From Rhodanobacter sp. B04 (GTDB lineage: Bacteria > Pseudomonadota > Gammaproteobacteria > Xanthomonadales > Rhodanobacteraceae), in assembly GCF_002001125.1 (NCBI RefSeq), contig NZ_MUNV01000026.1, forward strand, positions 310,001 through 374,000: a stretch of DNA of 64,000 bases, read 5' to 3'. Position numbers and translations under genes: made by a program. The notes beneath the pieces were generated by a model. It did not search any database. It saw only the letters and a list, made by a program, of their open reading frames with translations, and had not been told where the DNA came from. The number at the start of each line of letters is the position of its first letter. Position 1 is the first letter of the stretch. Below, in pieces: positions 1 through 13,630 of the stretch.

Positions 1-83
1 GGGCTGCGGCCATCATAGCCATGCCACAGGTCTGCCGGGTGTCGATGCCGTCATGCGCTTGCGTCGAGGCCACCGTCGCGCGT

Positions 84-583
84 TCACCGCTCGCCGGTGG
101 CCGAGGTGCGGATGCAAGCCGGCAGCGGCACCGGTTTGCCGGTGGCCGGATTCATCCACACCATGACCACGTGGCCGTCACAGTACAGCCGGTTGGCATC
201 GGTGGCATCGACTATGCGATGGGCGATCGTGAGCGAGCTGTTGCCGAGGCGCGCGCAGAACAGTTGCACCTCGAGTTGCGCCGGCCATTCGATCGGGCGG
301 CGGTAATTGACTTCGCTGGCGGCCATTACCGGCATTGCCTGCTCGTCGAACCATGGCCCCGGCACATGGCTCAGCCATTGCAGGCGCGACTCTTCCAGAT
401 AGGTGAGGTAGTTGGAGTTGTTGACGTGGTTGAACGCGTCAAGGTCGCGCCAGCGCACGCCGATCGAGGCGACGTACAACAGCGCGCCGAGACCTGCCTG
501 CGATTGAGCGGCGGCGGAAGCGGCCATATCCGCGGCAGGCGCTGCCGGCACCTCGACAACCTTGGGTGAGGACTTGCGTGGAC

Positions 584-587
<4 letters not shown>
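84..587 (-). CDS. Acyl-CoA thioesterase, hotdog fold (YbgC/4HBT type)
   Basis: Predicted cytoplasmic thioesterase of 167 residues that would hydrolyse acyl-CoA esters. After an Ala-rich leader of about 35 residues the sequence has the hotdog signature [20 protein letters not shown], in which the Asp before the FNH segment is the usual catalytic residue of the 4-hydroxybenzoyl-CoA thioesterase family. The ATG at 587 overlaps the uvrA stop codon in an ATGA arrangement, so the two are probably cotranscribed and translationally coupled. Much longer readings in this frame run through uvrA and are artefacts. The physiological substrate cannot be told from sequence. Confidence 0.88.
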
Positions 588-3526
<2,939 letters not shown>

Positions 3527-3679
3527 GACGCCGGGATATGGGGGGGAGCCTTTACTATACCAAGGAGTTTGGATAGTTCATGGTGCGAACCCGAATCGGC
3601 GTGTGCCAGCGCAAGTTTCCATTGCCGCAGCAGCTATGGCTAAATGGCGGTTTGGGCCTTTGGGGCGAGGGAGATTGTC

Positions 3680-4192
3680 ATGCGCAAATGGATCGAGGTT
3701 GCGGCGGGGGTGATGCTGGCATGCGGTTCGATGGGCTCGGCCATGGCTGCACCGCCGAGCGAGCAGCAGGTGCGCCAGTTGTTCGATGCGATGCATCTGA
3801 GCCAGATGTTCGGCCAAATGAATGCGCAGATGGCTGGCGCGATGGGTCGAGTCGTGCCTTGCGTGCCGGCGTCGTACTGGCAGAATTTCATCGATGCAGG
3901 CGGTGCCCAGCAACTGTTGAGCCGCATGGTGCCTATCTACCAGAGCCATTTCAGCGCCGAAGACGTTGTCGGGTTGCTGAAGTTTTACCAGTCGCCGCTG
4001 GGTCAAAAGATGGTCATACAGATGCCGCTGGTGGTGGCCGAAGGCATGCGGGTTAACCAGCAATGGGGGCGCGAGCGCGGTCTGGCCATGGTCCAGCGGT
4101 TGCAGCAGCAAGGTACGCTGGATGCCAATGGGCGTTGCCCCGCCACTCCGGCAGCCACTTCACCGGCGCCGGTGGCGAAGCCGGCGCACTAG
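3680..4192 (+). CDS. Secreted DUF2059-like protein
   Basis: Small exported protein of 170 residues and unknown function. The chosen ATG at 3680 follows GAGGGAGA and opens with a signal peptide ([24 protein letters not shown]). The mature part is helical and carries the segment [21 protein letters not shown], which is the recognisable motif of DUF2059 proteins, a periplasmic family common in Proteobacteria. The tail is rich in Pro and Ala. It stands alone between divergent uvrA and the ribosomal protein operon, and a palindrome downstream (4218-4242) may end its transcript. Confidence 0.75.
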   Translation: MRKWIEVAAGVMLACGSMGSAMAAPPSEQQVRQLFDAMHLSQMFGQMNAQMAGAMGRVVPCVPASYWQNFIDAGGAQQLLSRMVPIYQSHFSAEDVVGLLKFYQSPLGQKMVIQMPLVVAEGMRVNQQWGRERGLAMVQRLQQQGTLDANGRCPATPAATSPAPVAKPAH

Positions 4193-4217
4193 CGCTGGCG
4201 CTTTCGTGCGGAAAGGC

Positions 4218-4261
4218 GTACTGGTCAGTATTTGACCAGTACGCAGGATGGTCGCTATAAT
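4218..4261 (+). promoter_or_regulatory. Promoter of rplU-rpmA with palindrome over the -35 box
   Basis: A -35 box TTGACC (4232-4237), an 18-bp spacer and a perfect -10 box TATAAT (4256-4261) precede rplU by 67 bp. A perfect inverted repeat with 10-bp arms, GTACTGGTCA (4218-4227) and TGACCAGTAC (4233-4242), overlaps the -35 box. It could be an operator, or a hairpin ending the upstream transcript, although no T tract follows. Confidence 0.75.
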
Positions 4262-4328
4262 CCGCGGTTCGCCGACCCCGTTCAAGGTTTGGCGATACCC
4301 AAGAGAATAACGACAGAAGGGCATTCCC

Positions 4329-4643
4329 ATGAGTTATGCAGTCATCAAGACCGGTGGCAAGCAGTACCGTGTGCAGCAGGGCGACGTGCTGCGCGTGGAG
4401 CTGTTGACCGCCGAAGAAGGCGCCACCGTGAGCTTCGACCAGGTGTTGCTGGTTGGCTCCGGCGAATCGGTCACCGTCGGTGCCCCGGTCGTGGCAGGCG
4501 CCACCGTCAGCGCCACCGTGCGCAAGCACGGCCGTGCCGACAAGATCCGCATCATCAAATTCCGCCGCCGCAAGCATTACAAGCGTCAGCAGGGTCACCG
4601 TCAGCATTTCACCGAAATCGAGATCACGGGCATCAACGCCTGA
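4329..4643 (+). CDS. rplU: 50S ribosomal protein L21
   Basis: Structural protein of the large ribosomal subunit, 104 residues, the normal length for bL21. It opens with [19 protein letters not shown] and contains the conserved C-terminal block [20 protein letters not shown] that contacts 23S rRNA. It is the first gene of the conserved rplU-rpmA-obg group and lies 67 bp after a strong sigma70-type promoter. rpmA follows after 19 bp. Confidence 0.98.
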   Translation: MSYAVIKTGGKQYRVQQGDVLRVELLTAEEGATVSFDQVLLVGSGESVTVGAPVVAGATVSATVRKHGRADKIRIIKFRRRKHYKRQQGHRQHFTEIEITGINA

Positions 4644-4662
4644 GCAACTGGAGCATTGAGTC

Positions 4663-4920
4663 ATGGCACATAAAAAAGGCGTAGGTTCCAGCCGCAACGG
4701 TCGCGATTCGAACCCGAAATACCTCGGCGTGAAGGTCTACGGTGGCCAGGCCATCGAGGCCGGCAACATCATCGTGCGTCAGCGCGGCACCCAGTTCCAT
4801 CCGGGTACCGGCGTGGGCCTGGGTCGTGACCACACGTTGTTTGCGCTGGTCGACGGCAAGGTCGAGTTCAAGATTGCTGGCGAAAAGAACCGCCGTTTCG
4901 TCAGCGTCGTGCAGGCGTAA
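4663..4920 (+). CDS. rpmA: 50S ribosomal protein L27
   Basis: Ribosomal protein bL27, 85 residues, placed near the peptidyl-transferase centre. It begins [20 protein letters not shown] and has the conserved [22 protein letters not shown] core. No N-terminal extension of the kind cleaved in Firmicutes is present. It is cotranscribed with rplU, and a GC-rich hairpin plus T run (4945-4966) ends the pair before obg. Confidence 0.98.
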   Translation: MAHKKGVGSSRNGRDSNPKYLGVKVYGGQAIEAGNIIVRQRGTQFHPGTGVGLGRDHTLFALVDGKVEFKIAGEKNRRFVSVVQA

Positions 4921-6168
<1,248 letters not shown>

Positions 6169-6242
6169 AGCGCGCAACGAGGAATTTCAAAATTCCATGA
6201 AACGGCGCCGCGCAGCAGGTCACCTTGTCGCGTGGCGCTCGG

Positions 6243-7850
6243 TTACATGCGGAATACACCGTAGCGTTGCGGCTCGATCGGTGCGTTGAGCGAGGCGGAG
6301 ATCGCCAGGCCGAGTACGCGGCGAGTGTCGGCCGGGTCGATGATGCCGTCGTCCCACAGCCTCGCGCTGGCGTAGTAGGGGTGGCCTTGGCGCTCGTACT
6401 GTTCGCGGATTGGCGCCTTGAAGGCCTCTTCTTCCTCTGCGCTCCATGACTTGCCGGCGGCCTCGATGCCGTCGCGACGCACCGTGGCGAGCACCGAGGC
6501 GGCCTGCTCGCCGCCCATCACGCTGATCCGCGCGTTCGGCCACATCCACAGGAAGCGCGCGCCATAGGCGCGGCCGCACATCGCATAGTTGCCGGCGCCG
6601 AAGCTGCCGCCGATCACCACGGTGAACTTCGGCACGTGCGAGCAGGCCACGGCGGTGACCATCTTGGCGCCGTCCTTGGCGATGCCGGCCTGCTCGTATT
6701 TCTTGCCGACCATGAAGCCGGTGATGTTCTGCAGGAACACCAGCGGCACGTTGCGCTGGTTGCACAGCTCGATGAAATGCGCGCCCTTGAGCGCGCTCTC
6801 GGCGAACAGGATGCCGTTGTTGGCGATGATGCCCACCGGATAGCCATGGATGTGCGCGAAGCCGGTCACCAGGGTCTTGCCGTAGCGTGCCTTGAATTCG
6901 TGGAACTCGGAGCCGTCGACGATGCGCGCGATCACCTCGCGGATATCGAACGGGCGGCGGGTGTCCTGCGGGATCACGCCGTACAGCTCCTCGGCCGGGT
7001 ATTTCGGCTCAAGCGGCGTGCGCAGCGCCAGCGGCATGTCCTTCTTGCGGTTTAGGCTGGCCACGATGTCGCGCGCGATGCTGAGCGCGTGGGCGTCGTT
7101 CTCGGCGTAATGGTCGGCCACGCCGGAGATCGAGGTATGCACATCGGCGCCGCCCAGCGTCTCGGCATCAACCACTTCACCGGTGGCGGCCTTCACCAGC
7201 GGGGGCCCGCCGAGGAAGATGGTGCCCTGTTCGCGCACGATGATTGTCTCGTCGCTCATCGCCGGCACATAGGCGCCGCCGGCGGTGCACGAGCCCATCA
7301 CCACCGCGATCTGCGCAATGCCGAGTCCCGACATGCGCGCCTGGTTGTAGAAGATGCGGCCGAAGTGCTCCTTGTCCGGGAACACCTCGTCCTGCAGCGG
7401 CAGGAAGGCGCCGCCGGAATCGACCAGGTAGACGCAGGGCAGGCGGTTTTCCAGCGCCACTTCCTGCGCACGCAGATGCTTCTTCACCGTCATCGGGAAA
7501 TACGTGCCGCCCTTTACGGTGGCGTCGTTCGCGACCACCACCACCTCGATGCCGTTGACCCGGCCGATGCCGGTGATCAGGCCGGCTGCCGGTGCGGCAT
7601 CGTCGTACATGCCATGGGCGGCCAGCGCGGACAGCTCCAGGAACGGCGAGCCCGGGTCGAGCAGGGCGCGGATGCGCTCGCGCGGCAGCAGCTTGCCGCG
7701 CGCGGTGTGTTTTTCACGCGCCTTGGCGCCGCCACCTTCCGCGCTGCGGATCAATTCACGCTGCAGGTCGTCGACCATGCCGCGTAGCTGTGCGCTGCTG
7801 GCCTGGAAATCGGGCGAGCGCGGATCGATCTGCGAAGCGATGACACTCAT
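6243..7850 (-). CDS. Acyl-CoA carboxylase beta subunit, probably methylcrotonoyl-CoA carboxylase
   Basis: Biotin-dependent carboxyltransferase subunit of 535 residues, the length of MccB/LiuB, which carboxylates 3-methylcrotonyl-CoA in leucine breakdown. It shows the crotonase-like carboxyltransferase halves with the acyl-CoA site around [16 protein letters not shown] and the biotin-side glycine motif [17 protein letters not shown]. The ATG at 7850 has an AGAG upstream; longer readings are shadow. The biotinylated alpha subunit is not in the window, but isovaleryl-CoA dehydrogenase and leucine dehydrogenase lie near 26.5-29 kb, which favours leucine catabolism over propionyl-CoA carboxylase. 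Confidence 0.88.
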   Translation of the reverse strand: MSVIASQIDPRSPDFQASSAQLRGMVDDLQRELIRSAEGGGAKAREKHTARGKLLPRERIRALLDPGSPFLELSALAAHGMYDDAAPAAGLITGIGRVNGIEVVVVANDATVKGGTYFPMTVKKHLRAQEVALENRLPCVYLVDSGGAFLPLQDEVFPDKEHFGRIFYNQARMSGLGIAQIAVVMGSCTAGGAYVPAMSDETIIVREQGTIFLGGPPLVKAATGEVVDAETLGGADVHTSISGVADHYAENDAHALSIARDIVASLNRKKDMPLALRTPLEPKYPAEELYGVIPQDTRRPFDIREVIARIVDGSEFHEFKARYGKTLVTGFAHIHGYPVGIIANNGILFAESALKGAHFIELCNQRNVPLVFLQNITGFMVGKKYEQAGIAKDGAKMVTAVACSHVPKFTVVIGGSFGAGNYAMCGRAYGARFLWMWPNARISVMGGEQAASVLATVRRDGIEAAGKSWSAEEEEAFKAPIREQYERQGHPYYASARLWDDGIIDPADTRRVLGLAISASLNAPIEPQRYGVFRM

Positions 7851-7936
7851 GGGCAGCTCTGTCGGCGTGAACGAACCACCGATGATAGCGGCGGACATCG
7901 AAGATTCGAAATATCGGAACGGCTTTATTTGGGGCG

Positions 7937-7966
7937 AAAAAAAACCGGCCGCATCGGCGGCCGGTT
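7937..7966 (-). terminator. Intrinsic terminator of the Ala-rich lipoprotein gene
   Basis: A 10-bp perfect stem (AACCGGCCGC / GCGGCCGGTT, loop of 4) is followed on the minus strand by eight T residues, an excellent rho-independent terminator 26 bp after the lipoprotein stop. Confidence 0.9.
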
Positions 7967-7992
7967 TGGTTTCACAAGGAAGCCTGACGGGC

Positions 7993-8376
7993 TCAGTGCC
8001 CTGCCGTGGCGTCCTTCGCCTTGTCAGCTGCATCCTTTGCAGCGCCAGCGGCGTCCTTCGCAGCGTCAGCAGCCTTGCTGGCGGCATCAGCAGCGTTGTT
8101 GGCAGCACTCTTCATGCTGTCAGCAGCGCTCGGAGCGGCAGTGCCGGCAGCAGCCGGAGCCGCTGCGGTCGAAGCCGGGGCAGCGGCCGTGGAGGCCGGA
8201 GCAGCAGCAGGGGCGGCAGCGGTTGCAGCCGCAGCAGCCTGCTGTGCCGTATCAGCAGCCTGCTGAGCGGTGTCAGCCGACTTCTGGGCGTCCTGCGCGG
8301 AATCCTGCGCGCCGTTGCTGCAAGCCGCCAGCAACGCGACGAGCGCGGAGGCGAGAAGGGTACGCGTAAACTTCAT
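7993..8376 (-). CDS. Small Ala/Lys/Asp-rich lipoprotein with amphipathic repeats
   Basis: Predicted lipoprotein of 127 residues. The signal peptide ends in a clear lipobox (LLAAC at residues 15-19), so the mature protein should be lipidated at Cys19. The rest is low complexity: Ala-rich, with Gln/Asp-containing AAD/AQQ units, a Pro-Ala-Ser-Thr spacer ([12 protein letters not shown]), then units such as [22 protein letters not shown], which resemble the 7/11-residue amphipathic helices of LEA-like or Lpp-like proteins. A strong terminator follows. Function unknown; a cell-envelope structural or stress role is an inference from composition. Confidence 0.75.
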   Translation of the reverse strand: MKFTRTLLASALVALLAACSNGAQDSAQDAQKSADTAQQAADTAQQAAAAATAAAPAAAPASTAAAPASTAAAPAAAGTAAPSAADSMKSAANNAADAASKAADAAKDAAGAAKDAADKAKDATAGH

Positions 8377-8536
8377 GGTGGATCTCCTATGCCGTGGAAT
8401 GCCATTTGGCCGTGTATTAATAACGCTTTCGCGGAAAATGCGCCACTTCTTTGTAGTGGCGCAGCGGTACTTGCGACAAGCCGGTTTAACCGGCTGTCAT
8501 GATAAACGCAGGCTGAGATTGTGCGTCATGCACACA

Positions 8537-9721
8537 TCAGTCGATGCATTCCACGGCAATCGCGGTGGCTTCGCCGCCGCCGATGCACAGGCTGGCCACG
8601 CCGCGTTTGAGGCCGCGCGTCTTCAGGGCATTGAGCAGGGTCACCACCAGGCGGGCACCGCTGGCACCAATCGGGTGCCCCAGCGCACAGGCTCCGCCGT
8701 TGACGTTGAGCTTGTCATGGCTGATGCCGAGTTCCTTCATCGGCGTCATCGCGACCACGGCGAATGCCTCGTTGATCTCGAACAGGTCGACGTCGGCCAC
8801 TTTCCAGCCGGCCTTGTCCAGCACCTTCTGGATCGCGCCGACCGGCGCGGTGGTGAACCACTCGGGCTCCTGCGAATGGGTGGCATGCGCGACGATGCGT
8901 GCCAGCGGCTTCAGGCTGCGCTTGTTCGCGTCATCGGCCGAAAGCAGCACCAGCGCAGCCGCGCCATCGGAGATGCTGGACGAGCTGGCTGCGGTGATGG
9001 TGCCGTTCTCCTTGCGGAAGGCGGCCTTCAGCGTCGGGATCTTGGCGATGTCGGAGCGGCCGGGTTGTTCGTCGGTATCCACCTGCACGTCACCCTTGCG
9101 GCCGCTCACGGTCACCGGGACGATTTCACCGGCGAACGCGCCGTTCTGCTGGGCAGCCTGCGCGCGCTTGACTGATTCGATCGCGTACGCATCCTGCTCC
9201 TCGCGGGTGAAGTGGTACTTGTCGGCGCACAGCTCGCCGAACACACCCATCGATTTGCCGTCGTAGGGATTGGTGAGGCCGTCCCAGGCCATGTGGTCGA
9301 CCAGCTGGCCGTCGCCGTAGCGGATGCCGGTACGCGCGTTGACCATGTGCGGCGCGTTGGTCATCGACTCCATGCCGCCGGCGACCACCACGCTCGCCGA
9401 GCCGGCCTTGATCAGGTCGTGGGCCAGCATGATCGCCTTCATGCCCGAACCGCACACCTTGTTGATCGTGGTGCAGCCGGCCCCGGCCGGCAGGTCGGCC
9501 GCCAGCGCCGCCTGGCGTGCCGGTGCCTGGCCGAGATTGGCCGGCAGCACGCAGCCCATGATCACTTCGCTGACATCGGCCGGCGCGACACCGGACTGCT
9601 CGAGTGCCGCACGGATCGCGGTGGCGCCCAGCTTCGGTGTGGGTACGCCGGTGAACTGGCCGAGGAAGGAGCCGATGGCCGTGCGTTTGGCACCGACGAT
9701 GACGACGCTGAGATCCGACAT
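8537..9721 (-). CDS. Acetyl-CoA acetyltransferase (thiolase)
   Basis: Thiolase II of 394 residues, condensing or cleaving acetoacetyl-CoA/3-ketoacyl-CoA in the cytoplasm. The active-site cysteine lies in LPAGAGCTTINKVCGSGMKA, and the C-terminal motifs NVNGGACALGHPIGASGAR and CIGGGEATA carry the His and second Cys. The ATG at 9721 is preferred over an upstream GTG because GGAG lies six bases before it. Biosynthetic (AtoB/PhaA) and degradative roles cannot be separated here; no phaB or phaC is present. Confidence 0.92.
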   Translation of the reverse strand: MSDLSVVIVGAKRTAIGSFLGQFTGVPTPKLGATAIRAALEQSGVAPADVSEVIMGCVLPANLGQAPARQAALAADLPAGAGCTTINKVCGSGMKAIMLAHDLIKAGSASVVVAGGMESMTNAPHMVNARTGIRYGDGQLVDHMAWDGLTNPYDGKSMGVFGELCADKYHFTREEQDAYAIESVKRAQAAQQNGAFAGEIVPVTVSGRKGDVQVDTDEQPGRSDIAKIPTLKAAFRKENGTITAASSSSISDGAAALVLLSADDANKRSLKPLARIVAHATHSQEPEWFTTAPVGAIQKVLDKAGWKVADVDLFEINEAFAVVAMTPMKELGISHDKLNVNGGACALGHPIGASGARLVVTLLNALKTRGLKRGVASLCIGGGEATAIAVECID

Positions 9722-9947
9722 GGGTAACTCCACAATTTGAAGACAGAAGGGGCGCGAGCGCCTGAGATAACTGCCGAATTATCGCAGCCTGCCACAAAGC
9801 ACGGCAAACCGAGCTGGTTCGGCGCCGGACATGCCTCACGGCGAGTTTCATTGGATTTTCGTTGTGTCAAGATTTGCGCCGGGAGGCATCGCGGTGTGCC
9901 TGGCAGGCAGGCGATGCAGGGAGAGCAGCATCGAGGGAGGGGAGTGC

Positions 9948-12773
9948 ATGATGATCACGTTCGGTTCGGGATTGCGGCCATGTGAAAAGGTCTTGCTGGT
10001 GGCGATGGCGATCGCTCTGAGCGCCTGCGGTGGAGGCGGCAGCAACGTCAAGTCACCGCCGGTCACGCCGGCAGGTCCGCCCGCACCACCGCCTGCATCG
10101 ACCGTGCCGCCGCCGATCGACGCCCAGCTGGCGCTCACCAATACCTACGCGGCCCATGCCCAGGGTTATACCGGCGCCGGTGTGACCATCGGCATTGTCG
10201 ACAGCGGCATCATGCGTTCCAATCCGACCGTGGCCGGGCGCGTGCTGCAGGAACTGATCTACGTCGACCCGAGTGCCAACAACACGGCGGTCGACGACGT
10301 GGTCGGTCACGGTACCTGGGTGGCGGGGATCGCCGCCGGCCAGCCGTTCGCGAAGTTTCCCGGCGGCATCGCGCCCGGTGCCAGCCTGGTGTCGGCGCGC
10401 ATCATCAGCGACACCCCGCCGAAGGACGACGGCTCGGGCCAGGGCAACCCGGTCACCGCCGCCGATGCGGCGTTCTTCGCGCAGACCCTCAACCCGGCCC
10501 TGATCAATGCCGGCGTGCAGGTGATGAACAACTCCTGGGGCGGCATCTACTGGAATACCGCCAATGCCTCGATCAACCAGGCGTTTGGCGCGGCCTACGA
10601 TCCGTTCGTGCTGCAGCATGGCGGACTGGTCGTGTTCGCCGCCGGCAATGACTCTGCGGCCAATCCCAGTGACATCGCCGCGCTGCCCAGCGTGGCGCCG
10701 GAACTGGAGAAGGGCTGGCTGGTCGCCGTCGCGATCAACAGCAACAACCCGACCCAGCTGGAAGGCTATTCGAACCAGTGCGGCATCGCGATGAACTACT
10801 GCCTCGCCGCGCCGGGCGATGTGATCGTGCTGGACAAAAGCACCACCGCCAGCACCACCAACCCGAGCTACTACATCGTGGAAGGCACCTCGTTTGCCGC
10901 GCCGCAGGTATCGGGCGCGGCCGCACTCGTGTGGCAGGCCTATCCGTATTTCAACAACGACCTGGTGCGGCAGACGCTGCTGGGCACAGCCGACCCGCTC
11001 GGCGGCTCGCAGCCCAATTCCACCTTCGGCTACGGCGAACTGGATGTCGGCAAGGCGGTCAACGGCCCCATGCAATTCAACTGGGGCGATGTCACGGTCA
11101 GCTTCAGTGGCAGTTCCAGCTGGAACAATCCGATCTCCGGCGCCGGTGGCCTGGTCAAGCAGGGCAGCGGCACGCTCAACCTGACCCAGCCGTCGAGCTA
11201 CACGGGCATGACCCAGGTGCAGGGCGGCACGCTTACGGCGAAGTCACTGGCGTCCAGCGCAAGCATCAGCGCCGGCGCCACGTTGAGCAATACGCCAAGC
11301 ATCGGCGGCAGCGTGACCAACGCCGGTGTGCTCGGTGTCGGCGGCAGCAATGTCACCGTCGGTGGCAACTACCTCCAGCAAGGCAACGGCCGGCTGGCGG
11401 TGTCGCTGGGTTCGGCCTTGAATGTCGCCGGGACGGCCACGCTGGCCGGCGGCGATCTTTACGTGACCGGCGCGAACCCGGGCTATGTCGTCAGCTCGCA
11501 TACCGATGTGCTGACGGCCGACGGTGGCCTCAGCGGCACGTTCTCGGCGTTGAATACGGCGCCCAATGTGCTGCTGACCTCCATACTCCACTACGACGCC
11601 AATAATGCCTGGCTCGATGTGCAGCAGGTGAATGTCACGGCGATACAGGGCGCCAGCTACACGGCTGCGTCGTATGCTGCCGCGCAACGCGTGCAGAATG
11701 CATTCGGCCAGCTCAACAGCCAGCTCACCCAGGGCACGCTGACACCGAGTTCCAGTGTCGTCGCCAGCGGCTTTTTCGCCGGTGCGGCGAGCCTGCAGCA
11801 ATCGGCCACGCTGGCTGCCGCACAGGATTCGCTGAGCAGTCTGTCCGGCCAGCTGCATGCCGCCAGCGCGGCGATGACCTTCGAGGCGATGGATGCCGGC
11901 ACCCGCGCGTTGTCCGGTCGTTTCGACCAGTTGCTCGATGCGTCGAAGGTGGGCGGCTGGACTCAGAACCTGGGTTCCCAGGGCAACATGTCGCGCAGCG
12001 GCTACAGCGACGTCGGCTACGACCTGCGCGGCATCATGGTGGGTGCAGACAGCCGCATCGGCCTGAATGGCGTGGTGGGCTATGCCGTGAGTCAGAGCCA
12101 GGGGTTGGGCCGGCTCGCCGAAAGCGGCGACCAGGGCAACAGCCACGCGCTGGAAGGCATGCTCTATGGCGGGCTGGTCGACGGCAACTGGTACGCGATG
12201 GGGCGCTTCGGCATGGGCAGCTACCGCGAAAACATGTTGCGCGAACTCCAGCTCGGCAATGATTTTTCCAGGGTATTCAGCGACAGCAATGGCCGCTATG
12301 GCCTGGCCTATGGCGAGAGCGGCTACCGTTTCACGCTCGGTGGCATGCAGCTGACCCCGTACGTGAACCTGCAATACGCACAGATCCAGGGCGACGGCTT
12401 CAATGAGGCTGGTGCGGATGGTTTCGGGCTGATGTCCGATGCACAGAACATCGAACGCTGGCAGGCCGGCGTGGGCGTTCGCGCCATGCATCGCTGGTCG
12501 CTGCATGGTGGCGGCACGTTGACGCTGCAGACCCGGCTGTTGTGGCAGCGTGCTTTGGCCATGCACGGCGAGATACCGGATGCCAGCTTCACCGGGCTGA
12601 CGCAGTGGGCGCCGGTGGGCGGCATCGGCCTGTCGCGTTACGGTGGCGTGGCCGCGACTTCGCTCAACTGGAATTTCTCGCCGAAATCCAGTCTGCAACT
12701 CGATGTCGAAAGGGACTACGACCAGTACCAGAGCGGAAACATGGCCATGGTCAGTTACAAGCTGACATTCTGA
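9948..12773 (+). CDS. Subtilisin-like autotransporter protease with lipobox-like signal
   Basis: Type V secreted serine protease of 941 residues. After a signal peptide ending LSACGGGGS comes an S8 peptidase domain with Asp85 in GIVDSGI, His121 in GHGTWVAGIAAG and Ser315 in GTSFAAPQVSGAA. Around residues 385-450 there is a Gly/Ser-rich passenger segment with an autotransporter-associated beta-strand repeat (GLVKQGSGTLNLTQPSSYTG). The last ~260 residues form a beta-barrel ending in YKLTF with the usual C-terminal Phe. The start at 9948 follows GGGAGGGGAG. The SAC lipobox at the end of the signal is notable: some such proteases are lipidated. Alone, no operon partner. Confidence 0.9.
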   Translation: MMITFGSGLRPCEKVLLVAMAIALSACGGGGSNVKSPPVTPAGPPAPPPASTVPPPIDAQLALTNTYAAHAQGYTGAGVTIGIVDSGIMRSNPTVAGRVLQELIYVDPSANNTAVDDVVGHGTWVAGIAAGQPFAKFPGGIAPGASLVSARIISDTPPKDDGSGQGNPVTAADAAFFAQTLNPALINAGVQVMNNSWGGIYWNTANASINQAFGAAYDPFVLQHGGLVVFAAGNDSAANPSDIAALPSVAPELEKGWLVAVAINSNNPTQLEGYSNQCGIAMNYCLAAPGDVIVLDKSTTASTTNPSYYIVEGTSFAAPQVSGAAALVWQAYPYFNNDLVRQTLLGTADPLGGSQPNSTFGYGELDVGKAVNGPMQFNWGDVTVSFSGSSSWNNPISGAGGLVKQGSGTLNLTQPSSYTGMTQVQGGTLTAKSLASSASISAGATLSNTPSIGGSVTNAGVLGVGGSNVTVGGNYLQQGNGRLAVSLGSALNVAGTATLAGGDLYVTGANPGYVVSSHTDVLTADGGLSGTFSALNTAPNVLLTSILHYDANNAWLDVQQVNVTAIQGASYTAASYAAAQRVQNAFGQLNSQLTQGTLTPSSSVVASGFFAGAASLQQSATLAAAQDSLSSLSGQLHAASAAMTFEAMDAGTRALSGRFDQLLDASKVGGWTQNLGSQGNMSRSGYSDVGYDLRGIMVGADSRIGLNGVVGYAVSQSQGLGRLAESGDQGNSHALEGMLYGGLVDGNWYAMGRFGMGSYRENMLRELQLGNDFSRVFSDSNGRYGLAYGESGYRFTLGGMQLTPYVNLQYAQIQGDGFNEAGADGFGLMSDAQNIERWQAGVGVRAMHRWSLHGGGTLTLQTRLLWQRALAMHGEIPDASFTGLTQWAPVGGIGLSRYGGVAATSLNWNFSPKSSLQLDVERDYDQYQSGNMAMVSYKLTF

Positions 12774-12832
12774 TCATAGCGGGCTGTCGACGATGCGCCG
12801 GGGGCTCCCGGTTTGCACCCCGCTGCGTGAAG

Positions 12833-13630
12833 TTACACCAGCCGTACCTGCACGCCTGCAGCACGCAGGGATTCGACCATCTCGGCGGGGGCGCTGCTGT
12901 CGCTGATCACCATGTGCAGGTTCTGCACCGGCGTGATCACCGACAGGCTGCGCTGGCCCAGCTTGCTGGCATCGAGCACGGCGATGGTCTGGCGCGAGAC
13001 GCGGATCATCAGCGCGTTCAACGCCGCTTCGAGCGGATCCGGCGTGGTCACGCCCACTTCCGGATCGAGTCCGTCGACGCCGAGGAACAGCCGGTCGGCG
13101 GAAAGCTTCGCCAGCGCCTGCTCGGCATCCGGGCCGACCAGCGAATACGAGGTCTGCCGCAGCAGGCCGCCCAGCATCATCACGCGGATCTGCGGCAGCC
13201 CCGACAGCTCCATCGCGATGTTCAGCGCATTGGTGATCACGGTCAGCGATTCGAACTTCATCTGGCGGATCTGCCGGGCGATCTCCACCGTGGTCGAGCC
13301 GGAGTCGAGGATGATCGTTTCGCCATCCTGGATCATCTTCGCCGCGGCCTGGCCGATGCGCAGCTTCTGCGCATGCCAGCGGGTTTCCTTGATGTTGAGC
13401 GGCGTGTCGTTGGTGGCCGCCGAGACCGGCAGCGCACCGCCGTGCGAGCGGGCGATCGCCGAGTTGCGCGCGAGCGCATCCAGGTCGCCGCGGATCGTCA
13501 CGGTGGAGGTGTTGAAGCGCGTCGCCAGTTCCTCCACCGTGGCGCGGCCCTGTTGTTCCACCAGTTCGACGATCAGGCGGCGGCGTTCCTCAACCAGCAG
13601 TCGGCGCGAAACGATGGGGGCTTGGGTCAT
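12833..13630 (-). CDS. DeoR-family repressor of the sugar locus
   Basis: Transcription factor of 265 residues. An N-terminal winged helix (LVEERRRLIVELVEQQGRATVEELATRF with recognition helix STVTIRGDLDAL) precedes the DeoR sugar-phosphate sensor domain with DGETIILDSGSTTVEIAR and the LFLGVDGLD segment. These match AgaR/GlpR-type regulators that respond to phosphorylated sugars. The ATG at 13630 overlaps the end of the amidohydrolase gene by 41 bp, so it is last in the minus-strand run aldolase-amidohydrolase-deoR. It probably controls the divergent catabolic genes; candidate operators are listed at 15853-15948. Confidence 0.88.
   Translation of the reverse strand: MTQAPIVSRRLLVEERRRLIVELVEQQGRATVEELATRFNTSTVTIRGDLDALARNSAIARSHGGALPVSAATNDTPLNIKETRWHAQKLRIGQAAAKMIQDGETIILDSGSTTVEIARQIRQMKFESLTVITNALNIAMELSGLPQIRVMMLGGLLRQTSYSLVGPDAEQALAKLSADRLFLGVDGLDPEVGVTTPDPLEAALNALMIRVSRQTIAVLDASKLGQRSLSVITPVQNLHMVISDSSAPAEMVESLRAAGVQVRLV

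Noticed and set aside
1..22. Possible start of another minus-strand gene (MAMMAAA)
   Set aside because: Only seven codons lie in the window, with no motif or clear ribosome-binding site.
6181..6196. AT-rich inverted repeat GGAATTT-CA-AAATTCC between obg and the carboxylase gene
   Set aside because: Short, AT-only stem without a T tract; too weak to call a terminator.
7996..8300. Imperfect GCA-rich repeats considered as a CRISPR or minisatellite
   Set aside because: They are codon-level repeats of the Ala-rich lipoprotein, not regularly spaced direct repeats with unique spacers.
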